Assembly: GCA_027924645.1 (NCBI GenBank)
Contig: BSBN01001807.1
Location: forward strand, 11,240,001-11,304,000
Length of the DNA: 64,000 nucleotides
Direction of reading: 5' to 3'
DNA from: Cunninghamia lanceolata
Lineage: Eukaryota; Streptophyta; Pinopsida; Cupressales; Cupressaceae
The notes under the pieces: model-generated
Told to the model about the DNA's origin: nothing
Databases searched by the model: none
What the model saw: only the letters and a program-made list of their open reading frames with translations
Made by a program: the position numbers and the translations under genes
Part shown: positions 1 to 11,679 of the stretch, piece after piece
How positions within the stretch are numbered: position 1 is the first letter of the stretch
Layout of the letters: every line of letters starts with the position of its first letter

Positions 1-459
1 AGCATCTATAGGCCTTGCTTCTGGTTGAGTAACCAAGAAAGATTCTCTCATCACATCTTGAATCAAACTTTCCTAGGTCTTCTTCATCTCTTCTATTATA
101 GCATTTGCTGCCAAAGATCTTGAATTATCTGACAGAGGGAGGTCTTCTATACCACAACTCATAAGGGGTCTTAGAGCTATTGATCCTTAACTACACTCTA
201 TTAGTTAGATAGACAACAGTGTGAATTGCTTCCTTCCAGTATACATCATGTAGATCTGCATCTTTTAGCATTGCCCTAGACATTTCTTGCACGGTACTGT
301 TCTTCCTTTCCACTACTCCATTTTGCTGAAGGGTTCTAGGAGTAGACAAGTGTCTCCTAATACCATGATCTTCACAAAACTTTTCAAATTCATTTGAAGT
401 AAACTTACCTCCTCTATCTGATCTTAAACATTTAATCTTAGTATCCATTTCATTTTCAA
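1..459 (-). pseudogene. Copia-A integrase core, C-terminal part
   Basis: This is the strand-transfer domain of the element's integrase. The minus-strand translation gives CLRSDRGGKF (second catalytic Asp) and LQQNGVVERKN (catalytic Glu), then the segment typical of the end of the copia integrase (TPYELWY, FGSKCY, FDSRCDE, FLGYS) running to the window edge. A stop follows TNRV near 190, so it is broken. The first catalytic Asp (IHTDLCGS) is in the other half of the gene, at 15639-16400, on the far side of the CACTA insertion. The MQFLVVFLVIYCC start seen at 430-511 is not integrase: it is translated CACTA end sequence. Confidence 0.93.
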
Positions 460-810
460 CACTAGTAGAAAAACAACAATAAATGACTAAAAAAACTACT
501 AAAAATTGCATATAAATGACTAAGCTTGGTCACGTGACCATTAGTAGTTTATTTTTGGTCATTTATAACACGACAAAATTTATGACTAAACCATTTTTAG
601 TCATTTATTGGTTGTTTTGATTGATTAGTTTGGTAGTATATTTAGTCATTAATTTAGTCATTGATTTAGTCATATATTTAGTCATATTTATTCACTGAGC
701 TTGGTCACGTGACCATTAGTAGTTTATTTCCCGTCATTTATAATGCGACTAAATTTATGACTAAACCATTTTTAGTCATTAATTTACTGATTTTTAGTTA
801 TTTATTCATT
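460..810. repeat. CACTA-1 left TIR and subterminal repeats
   Basis: An 11-bp TIR (CACTAGTAGAA) is followed by many copies of TTTAGTCAT or its complement ATGACTAAA. An approximately 85-bp unit occurs twice, at about 521-608 and 695-782. Each copy contains the perfect palindrome GGTCACGTGACC (528-539 and 703-714), which includes the G-box core CACGTG. In characterised CACTA elements, short subterminal repeats bind the element's TNPA-type protein, so this array is the likely transposase-recognition region. That function is inferred from the family. Confidence 0.85.
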
Positions 811-1515
811 TTGTTCACCGATTTTTGCCTAAAAGTGTTGGAAATGAGACAATGTTTTTGAGGTTTAAACATAAAACACAAAAAAACACAATCAATCATT
901 CATTTGCACATAATGAAACAGCTATTAAGAAGGAAAAATACTAAAATTTAATTGAGAAAAGGTGTTCTTATAGCAGATGCAAGTCTTAAATATGTGTCTT
1001 TGCTTTGAAAAATGTGCTACAAAGTGTGTTTCTCAATGCTGTGACTGAGAAAACTGAGTTACAAAGTGTGAGGATTGTACTCTCTGCAAAGAAATTTAGG
1101 CTTTTTAAGGTATACAACTTGCCATTCCAAAACTATGATATCTTCCCTTTTGGTACTGTATGCATAGGTTTCATGAGAGTCTTCATTCATTGAATAGACT
1201 TCAATGGAAGTCTGTCCTCTACAATGCATAAACTACCCCCATGACTGTCCATGCAAAGTTTAATTAATAACACTTTTCACATAATGCACTTTGATGGTTT
1301 TCACTTGACACTATCATGGTTCTCATGGCCTTCTCCACTCGTAATAGCTTCTTTGGACCATGCAGTTGAATACAAAAAAACTCATCTTACAAATTTACAC
1401 CTATCATCTACAGACAAAAATCACAATGCAAGCACGTGCATAAGATTCAAAGGCAATAAATTCAACATGTATTTACATAAGCATGACAAATTCAAAGTGG
1501 TTATATAATGCTTAC

Positions 1516-1619
1516 CAACATATCCCTTATCCTTTGAAAAGTGCTTATGTTCTTGTTCTTCAAGTTCCTCTCTAAGATTTCTTTTACGGAGTTCATCTTG
1601 AGTATCTTGGCCTTCCTTC
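1516..1619 (-). pseudogene. CWC15: captured exon of CWC15 (spliceosome-associated protein)
   Basis: CWC15 is a component of the Prp19-associated spliceosome complex. The minus strand has an acceptor (TTCATTTCAG), then about 104 bp that translate without stops as KEGQDTQDELRKRNL and REELEEQEHKHFSKDKGY, then a donor (G|GTAAGC). This matches the conserved basic-acidic N-terminal third of CWC15. One exon is visible; I find no flanking CWC15 exons. Both splice sites look usable, so this is a genomic capture rather than a retrocopy. It lies inside CACTA-1 in the same orientation as the other two captured genes. The family match is from memory; the open frame and splice signals are seen. Confidence 0.8.
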
Positions 1620-3325
1620 CTGAAATGAACAATTGTTAGTATGTTTTATACTATATTGATAATTTATAAATAGAAGTAATATTTGATATGTTTAAATACC
1701 CAACGTGATTGGTCAAATAATGTAAACAAATTTTATTGTTTACCAAGCCCTAGGATAAATAGTCAAATCACCTTGAGATGAGGAGTCATAGCCCTAAGGG
1801 TTGCTAAAAAGGATAATCAACAAGAGCACAAGTTTTGAAGTCCTCTAATGCAAGGATTGTTTTCAAACCTTAGATGATAGTGATTAAATGCATATAGTGA
1901 TTAGAGGGATTGTCCTTTAATGAGCAGAGCATCTTTTAGGATAGAGTTATCAAGGGCATAGCCATACCTCAAGAGGCACAATGCCAAGAAAGGGGCAACT
2001 GACAGTCAAATAGTGATTTTGAATGGAGGATTATCTGCAAGTCTTGCACTACTTTGGAGATTATAGGAACTATCTTGCTGAACAATCACCTCAGAGATTT
2101 TTGTCATTTGATGAAACTCTTTCAAGGTTCATGGGTATATGAGGTTGCATTAACATTAACTTCCCTAAACATTCATCAAAATAGTGGTTAAGGGAGGCCA
2201 AAATCCCCAAGATTGAGTGATATTTGGAGGTGCTGTAAGTGTTGTGGTTCTTGTAGGAATAATAATTGCTCTTGTATACATTTATTCAACATGTAGCAAG
2301 AGGATTTCAATTAGATCTTTGAAGACTTTCTTTTCAGGACCATCTGTAAAGAGGAGCAAACCTTCAAACACAGTGCTATATACAAGATGACTCATGACAG
2401 TATGCACATAATAGACAGTGAACCCTATGCAATAAAGGGGCAAGACCTTATAGAGGAGCAATATGAGACAGCAAGACTCCAAGGAAGATCATGATTATGA
2501 AGCTTGAAGAGGACAAGCACCTTTTAGAAATGATAGTGAAAGTGCTCCAAAATGGGTTTTAATGCTTAGAAAATATCACTCTAGTGGACAATCAAGAGGA
2601 TCATGTCAAAGTAGAAGCCAAAGAAGATGAGGATAATGAGGGTGAACAAGATCAATGGATAGTTAATAGTCTTTTCATAGGGCAGGGATATGATGTTGCA
2701 TGGCATGTGACATTGGAAAGTGCAACACAACAATTACTTGCAGCAACAGTAAGAGCAAAGAACAAAGGTGAAATTAAGAGCATTGTAATGACATGATGAC
2801 AGTAATAGAGGGTAGTTATAGGATTATCTTAAGGAAGGAGAACACTCAAAAAGACAGTGATGGTGATTTTCATAGAAGACACTATTTTACTCAGCTTTCA
2901 TAATCATGATGACAACCATTATTAATATCACCATCACCAAATGGATAGTTATAGAAGGGGTATATTTTTTTTCAAAATTTAAATAAAATTTAAATGTAAT
3001 TATCAAAGCTGTAATAAGAATTACTTTAAAGGAAAAAATAATGGTTTCACTTATCGCTCAACAAACTAACCAGATAGACCTTGCAGTTCAACTATTACTA
3101 CTAATCTGGGTTTTTAGATATGTAAAAAACACACACAATCAAAGCATATTCATAAATAAACATTTTTGGCAACATCTTAGGTTGATTGATGGATCTTCTA
3201 CTTGGTCATAAGGGATGTTTTGTCTTAGACTCTTAGCTTGTTGAATACATGTAAACTATAGATATTTAGATAGTGACAAGAAGGCAAACAAGAAAAAAAG
3301 TGTTAACAAGGTAATATATCCTCAC
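1620..3325. other. CACTA-1 interior, no gene recognised
   Basis: Short ORFs (for example an acidic 70-residue one at 2584-2796) match nothing I know and lack gene context. The sequence is rich in AGTCA/GACAGT-like words resembling degenerate subterminal repeats. Confidence 0.5.
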
Positions 3326-4985
3326 CAATTTGATCCTTTTGAATAGCCAATGGCCCATACATGTTTTAGCCCATAATTCAATGTGTTTTCTAGCCTGCAA
3401 AGGAAAACTTCAAGAGTTAATCATAGTTGTCACACATGTCGTGGTAAACAACTTCAATAATCATATCTAAATATTGATAAGTGCTTATCAGGTACAATGA
3501 ATGATAATGGCTAACAAGATATGGCGTTACTATAATCCTTCCAAAAGTTAATCATTGTATTCCAATTTCCTTTCTTTCACAAATAGGAAGAACAACAACA
3601 TCAAGTCCCACAATAGTATGTCCCTTAAGTAGCCCATATACAGGAACCTATACAGTTTGTCCAATATTGTCAGCAAAGGACTGATGACACTATGGATACA
3701 TCATCAAAAGTGCTACAAAAGCTAATGGCACTACCATTGAGAACAAATTTCATGTTTACAAACTCCATTAAAAAATAATTCAATTAAACTTGCATGTATG
3801 TTGTTGAATGCCAAATCTGTACAGTACCATCTTCAGAGCCAGTGATAATGATAGGAAGTTCAGGATAAAAACAAACTACTGAGACATTATGTGTATGTCC
3901 TTCAAGAGTCTGAATATAACTTTTTTTTTGGTAGTCCCACACCTGATACAAGTACACCAAGAAAATGAATGGACTAGTGTTCAAAAGGATTCATACAAAA
4001 AGTAACAGACATGAATAAAAAATAAATTTGTAAAGAACACCTTTGCTATATGATCATCTGAACCTAAAATTAGATATGGTATGTCACCTCCTATAAAGTA
4101 ATCAACATAATTTACACCCTTTGTATGGGCATCAAGTGTAAAATTTGGTTCTAGTGAGCCAAGACTCTAGATCTGGATGATACAATCAAGTTAAACAAAT
4201 TAGTTGAAAAGAAACATAATACTTGGTAAATAATTCCAAATTCAGCTTACAAGAGATACAAAGAAACTTCTCAAACATATATAATGCCTATAGACATGAT
4301 ATTTCTACAATCCATGATGATAGTTTTAGTGCTTTCAGAAAAAACTGTGTTGCTTTTTTTGTCTTGACGTTTCGGATCACACTCTATGATCCATTTTGTA
4401 TTCTTCCTTTCCTCCTAATGATGGATCACATAGTGTGATCCAAAACATTAAGACAAAAAAAGCAACACAGTTTTTTCTAGAAGCACTAAAACTATATATA
4501 ATGTCTATCAAATTAAGCCTAGTATATGAATTTTAAAATCAGAAATAGCACCAATTCCCACCTTTATAGTGTGATCCAGTGAGGCACTCGCAAATGTATT
4601 TGTGTCCTTGGGATTAAAGGCAATTTGCATCACATAATGTGAATGACCTTCAAATATTTGTGTGCATTGCCAACCTTTATCCCAGTCCCAAAGGGTTGGA
4701 TGAACTGTCACACACCTAATATAGTCTGTATGTGCTTCAAATATTTTTACCTTGTCCATGGTGTTATAATTGTAGAGTCGAATAATCATGTCATCTGCAC
4801 TAGCCACAACCCACTATTTTCAGGCTATAAACTTGGCAGACCATACTGCACATAAAATAAACTCCCATATAAGAATATCTTTCATGCTACATATTCATTC
4901 TACCATATCAATAAAACAAAGATAACATGCACATCCCTTCCATACCTGGAAGCTCCATGACTTCGAAGGACTTTGCCAAAGTCTA
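3326..4985 (-). pseudogene. captured fragment of coatomer subunit beta-prime (WD40 repeats)
   Basis: Beta-prime-COP is a WD40 subunit of the COPI coat for Golgi-to-ER transport. Five minus-strand exons are visible: 4985-4946 (LAKSFEVMELP), 4845-4562 ([19 protein letters not shown] ... [19 protein letters not shown]), 4172-4041 (LGSLEPNFTLDAH ... YLILGSDDHIAK), 3942-3789 ([19 protein letters not shown] ... [12 protein letters not shown]) and 3394-3326 (LENTLNYGLKHVWAIGY). GT and AG borders are kept at most junctions, so introns were captured too. Decay: an R and a Q codon became stops in exon 2 (FIA*K*WVV), a W became a stop in exon 3, and about 14 residues are missing in frame after AVHPTL-equivalent residues. 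About 200 of roughly 900 residues are present; the alpha-solenoid part is absent. Confidence 0.92.
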
Positions 4986-7798
4986 TCCAAAACTAGATAA
5001 AAACTAAATCAGTGCAATCAAAACATAGCTCATATTTTCAAGGCATTGGAAGTAGGTATACTTCAGGAAAGTTAGAAACTTTGGGTTACTATGACACTGC
5101 AAAAATAAGAAGACTAAATTATGAAAAAAAAATTGAGACATGTATTTGACTTCCATGGATAGAATAAAAGTTGTCTAAAGCTGTCTTGTTCTCTATGGAA
5201 AACAGACAGAATACAATGGCCAAAAGAATTGGAACTTGAACCAAAAATTATTTTCCCTCAAAGTCATCTACAATAGCATAATAGTGTCAATATTCAATTC
5301 CTGTATTATGTGTCTAAAAATCTAGTTGTCATGTATTGGTCGCCATTATGGCAACCAGAATCAATAAGAAATTCAAATTTTCGTTCAGGCAAAGTTTAAG
5401 ATTGATTTATCGATGTTTTATTTGGCCCTTACATGCCTATGTAGTGTGACAATATGAAGACAGAACTACAAAAAATGAAGATTCAAAAAAATATCTTAGT
5501 CTTATGCTAATCTTCTCATTCCTGTGCTCTAGCATGGAAAGTTGAATATATTTTTGAGCAGTGGCATTATGAACTACATTATCGTAGAAGGCATATGTGG
5601 TTTCATTTATATTTTTCTATAAATTCTGGAAGGCTGGTAATTTCTCTATTACCCCTTCTAGACCTTTCAGGACTGAAATATGTTAACAATAAACTAGAGT
5701 TAACTTCTGCAAGTTGCACTTCCTAATAGTTAAAAATCTTATGACAATGCAATATAATATCTCCCCATATATAGTTCTTTGCACAATGTTTGTATGAATA
5801 TCGCCTAGCTCTGATTACCTAAAGATGCATCTCTAACAAGATTTTTCCATGCGCAAGATGTTTTGCAATTGATCCACCAAGCAAACAATAATTTTTTAAC
5901 ACACCCAATGACTAAGACTATTGATATGACATTTGTGCAACCATTAACAAAATGGGCAAACAATACAATAGATAGAAGAATGACAGTTTCCCTACTTCCC
6001 TGACAAGCATTTGATTACAAATAACACTTAATCATTTCAGTTTCAGAAAGAAACCGATGTCATTTACTATCAAAACAAAATTTGTATAAATCACAAAAAA
6101 TCCATGAAGCCTCCTAAATGTAGCTTAAAGCAATTTTATAGGATGGGTTTCAACATAAGAAGCTTTCTACTACAGCTCTCAATGAATGTATTATAAGAAA
6201 AAATACAAAAATCTTCACACTCAAAAGTTTAAATGAGCAAAAAATTTTGTAGTTTACAGCCTTTACAAAAAAATTAGATTATATTGGTCAAAATAGTGGT
6301 CAACAAGATGAGCTTTTAATAAATAAATCAGTCTGTTGTCTAAGATCCAAAATATTGTGACATATTTGTGATATCTGTTTCTATGCTTATAATTGTTCGG
6401 ACAAAAAATGTATTTGTGAGTAAAGGAAGTTAAAGTGTTACCTTGGCACTCCTAGCTACCTAAAAGATTAAAAGGGTCAAAAATTAAACATCCCAACTTC
6501 AAGCTGCTGCCATCTTGGTCTGAAAGTTGGAGTTCTTTTGAAATGATTAGTTTTGCTTTTATAAATTGGTTCAAGCAATACAGGAAATGTGTGGAAAAGT
6601 ATAACACAATAAATCACACTAATGTTTGTCAAAAAAGATATAAGTGTAGACTATATCTAGAGGAGAACCAGGGTTTGCCAAGAAAACTAGTGAAATTCTG
6701 ACCCTAAATTTTCAAACAAAATTTAACACTATTCATTTTATTCAACCCCTTCAAACTTCAGTTTGTCATAACTAAGATAAAGCTAACATGGGAACAAATG
6801 TTAATGACAATTTTCTGTATGTTAAAATTTTCATAAATGCTTTGAAATTTCACAAAAAAAGTCAATAATTATCGGACCATAAATCACAACTATGTCTCTC
6901 AAAAAACTAGTGAAAGAGTATAAGTGCAAGAGTATGTCCAGAGATCAAAGCTTTGCCAAAAAACCTAGCAAAATTATGACCCTCATTTACAAACAAGCTT
7001 TACAGCCATCCACTATATTCAACCATTATAGGGGACTGATGACCATATTCAAATCTATTCATTTTAAGCACATACCTGGCATGTCTAGAAAAATCATTGA
7101 ACAATAGTCGAGCAAAGCTATTTTGCACAAGTTGTACCATATCAAAACAATCTCATACAGTAAACATTTGGTGATTACATTATAATATAATAATATATAG
7201 AAAAGAAAACTCTTAAATGGCTTCTAGTATGGTTGGCAAGGACCAAATCTCTCTTAACACAAATACCTTATTGTATGGAGAGTGAAATACAACGTAATCT
7301 ACATCTACTAAGAAAAACTTCATCACTGCTATCAACAAATTTAGAGTTGTCTTCATCCTCATGGCCAAATGTATCCTATTTAGATGGCATCATACGGTCA
7401 GTACCTCTTGATGTAGTACAATCTACTAATGTAAAACATCCACTCTCTTGCAAGGACAAACTAACTATTTTTAGAGTTCGATGACAATTCATTGTAAAAT
7501 ATCTATCATAGAATATCCATAGTTGGTTTTCAAATGGTGGCTACACAACCACTATTCCTTGAACTCCTAGATTATGAGATGAATATAGAAAGAAGCACTG
7601 ATGCACAAAAGGTAGTAATGGACAAATGCATTGATTTGATCAGGGAAGTCTCCAAACATACACATGAAAGGATAAAGAAGACAATTAAGAGACAATAAAA
7701 TCATAATGGTTGGATCTCAAGATCAAGAAAACATAGTCACCATTTCAAGAGAACAAGTTTACAAGACACTATGGTGTTAGGGTAGAGAAGGATGAAGG
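4986..7798. other. CACTA-1 interior, no gene recognised; one degenerate duplication
   Basis: AT-rich sequence without convincing coding potential. About 130 bp at 6620-6750 and 6895-7030 are diverged copies of each other (shared words such as AAACTAGTGAAA, TTTGCCAA and ACCCT). An open stretch at 7233-7484 resembles no family I know. Confidence 0.5.
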
Positions 7799-8891
7799 TG
7801 TTGGCAAGAGACACTATATGGATTCATGATTGTTGTCATTGATGGCAACAAAGTTCATCCCACACATCCGCAGGACATGGTGTGTCTCTACCGGAAGTCA
7901 GAATGAAGATTGTTGTGGTCCGGTAAACAAGAACAGAGCATGTGGCAAGGTCCGACAGACAGGTCCGGATCTCTCAGAGGAAGTATCTTGGTGAAGTGCA
8001 AATTTGGGGAAGTCAAGAGGACTACTTTGAGTAATAGATTCCAAGGTTTTAGCCTCCGGTGATAGATGAGGTAAAAGATATGAATACTTGAGTACCGGGT
8101 TCCTGAGTAACAGTGTGAACAGAGGAAGAACTGACTGACAGAATATCAGACTATTTTCTGAATGTGTTTATGATGGTGGCAAAGGCTATGAAGACATGAA
8201 TTATGTTTGGCCAACATGATTAATGATTTCTACAAGCATATGCTTGATCCGCATTACTTGATGTGCAAGGATTCAGCTGACAGAACAGAGTTTGTGATAA
8301 GATTAACTGTTCCGGGTGCCGACTAAGAAGAGATTGAAATCACTTATGCGGATATATATATATAGGATGGATTAAGTTATGAGGTGTGGTGTTGTGATGT
8401 ATGTATTGTGCAAATAATAGAAGAGCAGAGCAGAAACAGTAAGGAAGGTCCAGTATGTGAAAGAAAAGTAGCATAAGAGAAGAGGAAAGATGAAATGTAG
8501 CAGATCAGTGTACTGAGCCAACCGGAACTGAACTCTAGCACATGTGGATGCTTCCAATCAGTTCAAGTATTGTATAACATTCTTTTGTAGACAGTGTGTC
8601 TCCTTGTAGGCAATGTGCCTTCTTTGTGAGCAGTGTGCTCGGGCAGTGAGCCCTAATTGGCAAGTGCCATTTTTGTATTTCCTTATTCTTCTAACAGAGA
8701 ATAATCTTTGGGTTAATCACCCCGTAGTTTTCTCCCTTAATAGGGTTTCCACGTCAAAAATACTGTGTCATGTGTTTTTCATTTCATGGTAATGTTTGCT
8801 ATTTGAATTAATGTTGCATTGATTAATAAGAAAGTTCAGAAAGAAGAAATAATTAGGATAATTGATTCACCCCCCCTCTTAGTTACCAACA
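7799..8891. repeat. solo LTR of the LTR-G family inside CACTA-1
   Basis: Seen: 1093 bp beginning TGTTGGCAAGAGACACTAT and ending TTACCAACA, flanked by the direct repeat GAAGG (7794-7798 and 8892-8896). It aligns over its length with the 5' LTR at 57048-58146 (1099 bp) and the partial LTR at 63514-64000, sharing TTGTCATTGATGGCAACAA near its start and the GTGAGCAGTGTGCTCGGGCA block. No internal region remains, so an element inserted here and recombined between its LTRs. The solo LTR therefore post-dates formation of CACTA-1. Element orientation follows the match to LTR-G, which reads on the plus strand. Confidence 0.93.
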
Positions 8892-11076
8892 GAAGGGACA
8901 GTCACCATAAAGAACATGAAGAATAGCCTTTAAAATTCTATAGGGTAGTCTACTATCGTAAATAATGTAATCTAATGCTTAAATGACAGTCATACCAACA
9001 TGTAAGATAGTCACTTTGGAAAGGAAGGATAGAGGGCAGAGAATGATAGAGTGTTAACTATTTTTAGAGTTCGATGACAATGATGTATGACCTTGTGAAG
9101 TCAAAACAAGCAAGGACAAGCTATTAAAAATACAAATAAGGGTAGTACTTAGTACTTAAAGCACAATCAATTTAAAGAATTTTGAGGGATAGTACTAAAC
9201 GCACAGTTGAAAAGAGTTATCAAGGTTTAAGAAATAGATTGCAAATCACATCATAGAATAGTCATTAGCATAATAATGATATTATGTTGAAGTCACTTGA
9301 TGAAGATAGAAATCAAGAGTGCAACCAAGAGCAAGGTAAGGGACTGTGATAAAGTTTCTTAGGACTATGATAAGTTTTGACTATGATGGTAGATCTAATA
9401 ACTTAAATAAGGACCATATAAAGGTTACATTCAATAAAGACCTATCAACTACCTTTAGGACTGCAAATAAGAGTAAAGAAAATCCACAAAGATTTGTACA
9501 CAGCCACAATTGAATTAAAGACATAGCATTTCAAATCTACAATATTATTACAGTTACCAAGAAGGCAATCAACTTCAATAAGGGCAGTGAATCCATGGTA
9601 GTTATGAGGCAGTTAACCAAGATTTTTCATACATGCACAACAAGAGTAAAGTTTACAAAAGTATGCGATAGTCATAGGTAGTTTTTCATCAAAATGAGTT
9701 CTTTAAATTAACAATGATGAGTTCTTTAAAAGAACATAGGATAAGGACAATGCCTTGAGGAGAGTCCTTTCAAATGAAAGTTTTATGTATGGAATGGAAA
9801 AAGATATTGGTTTTATATGACAATATTTTATGAGTACAAGCATAAAAAAGAAGGATAGCCATTCCACAATCATTTGTGAGAACATGAGTCATAGTGGAGC
9901 AAAGGAGACAGATTTGAAGACTTGCTTTAAGACCATGACGATTCAATAAAAGGGGTAGACTAAAGAGGCTTTCCATGACAATTTAGAAAAGACAATTATC
10001 ATAAGGGAAGTCTTCTACAATGAACAAAAGGGACAGTTTGGCAACAATAGAAAAATCAATTACAGAAGACCAAAGGGTAGATTGGTGATGGTAAGGTTGC
10101 AAATGACAAAGAACGATGAAAATGTCAAGTTAAGTGCAATCTTAAATACAAGTAGGACAATCCTTAGTATGATGAAGGAAAACACAATAGGGGTAGAACT
10201 TAAGAAGTTAGAGAACAATCATACAAATTGCATACATAGTTAGGGTAGAGTCCCATGAAGAAACACATGATAGATCCATGAACCTTAATTTTTTTTCTAA
10301 TAAACAAGAAAATGACTGTAACCTAATGAAAATGCATAGACATGTCAAAGTATTGAACGTACTGCCATTTGAATGGCAGTCACAAAAAGTAGATTTTGCG
10401 TGATGACAATTATTATTGAAAGACAGTCATAAAAGAAGATCACAGTTAAATGAATATATCAAAGGGTAGTTTTGGACTATTGAAGGTTAGAAAAAGGTTG
10501 AGGAAATCAGCCATAGAGATGCGTAACTAAACAAGGGTCACCAAATATGTAATGAAGGGGCATTCAATCAACAAATGGTAGTCATAGAATGTAAAGGGGA
10601 CAGTGGTCTTGAAAAGAACAGGGTGCATAGGATGTGAATGAAGGACTATCTAGATGTTTTAATAGAGTAAGATAACATAAGAGCCACAAATCCATGACAT
10701 TTCCCATCAATGAATGATGATAATCTTTTGGAAATGCATGGGACTATCATAGTCAATGTTCCATATGACATCCTTGTCAAAGTATCTTGTTTTTGTTACT
10801 TTTTCTTGTATGCAACAATTGTGGGCTAGGATCCAAGAGAAGATTTAGACACCAAAACCATGTGATTGACAATAAGAATGCACCAAAAATTAAAAATAGA
10901 CAGTGATACTTGTGACAGTGCTCATATAGAGCAAAGTAGCAATGATTCAAACCAAGGAAAGATAATTACTATAATCTATGATAGTGAACAATGCAAATGG
11001 CAGAGTTTATAAATTTTCACCAATGTTATAGTCACCTTTAATGGAAGAATAGAAACATGCATCATTTGATGTTAAC
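8892..11076. other. CACTA-1 interior, no gene recognised
   Basis: No ORF worth naming. The stretch contains many irregular repeats of TAGTCAT/CAGTCAT and GGTAGT words, which may be old subterminal-type repeats. Confidence 0.5.

Positions 11077-11679
<603 letters not shown>

Noticed and set aside
191..511. MQFLVVFLVIYCC as a signal-peptide-like start of an integrase ORF
   Set aside because: Those residues come from translated CACTA-1 terminal sequence; the integrase part starts at position 459.
3600..3660. Possible further beta-prime-COP exon (ATGGGCTACTTAAGG-like words, minus)
   Set aside because: The true next exon, with both splice sites and LENTLNYGLKHVWAIGY, is at 3326-3394; the 3600 match was chance.
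7233..7484. 83-codon ORF in CACTA-1 as a possible fourth captured gene
   Set aside because: No recognisable protein on either strand and no clear splice borders.
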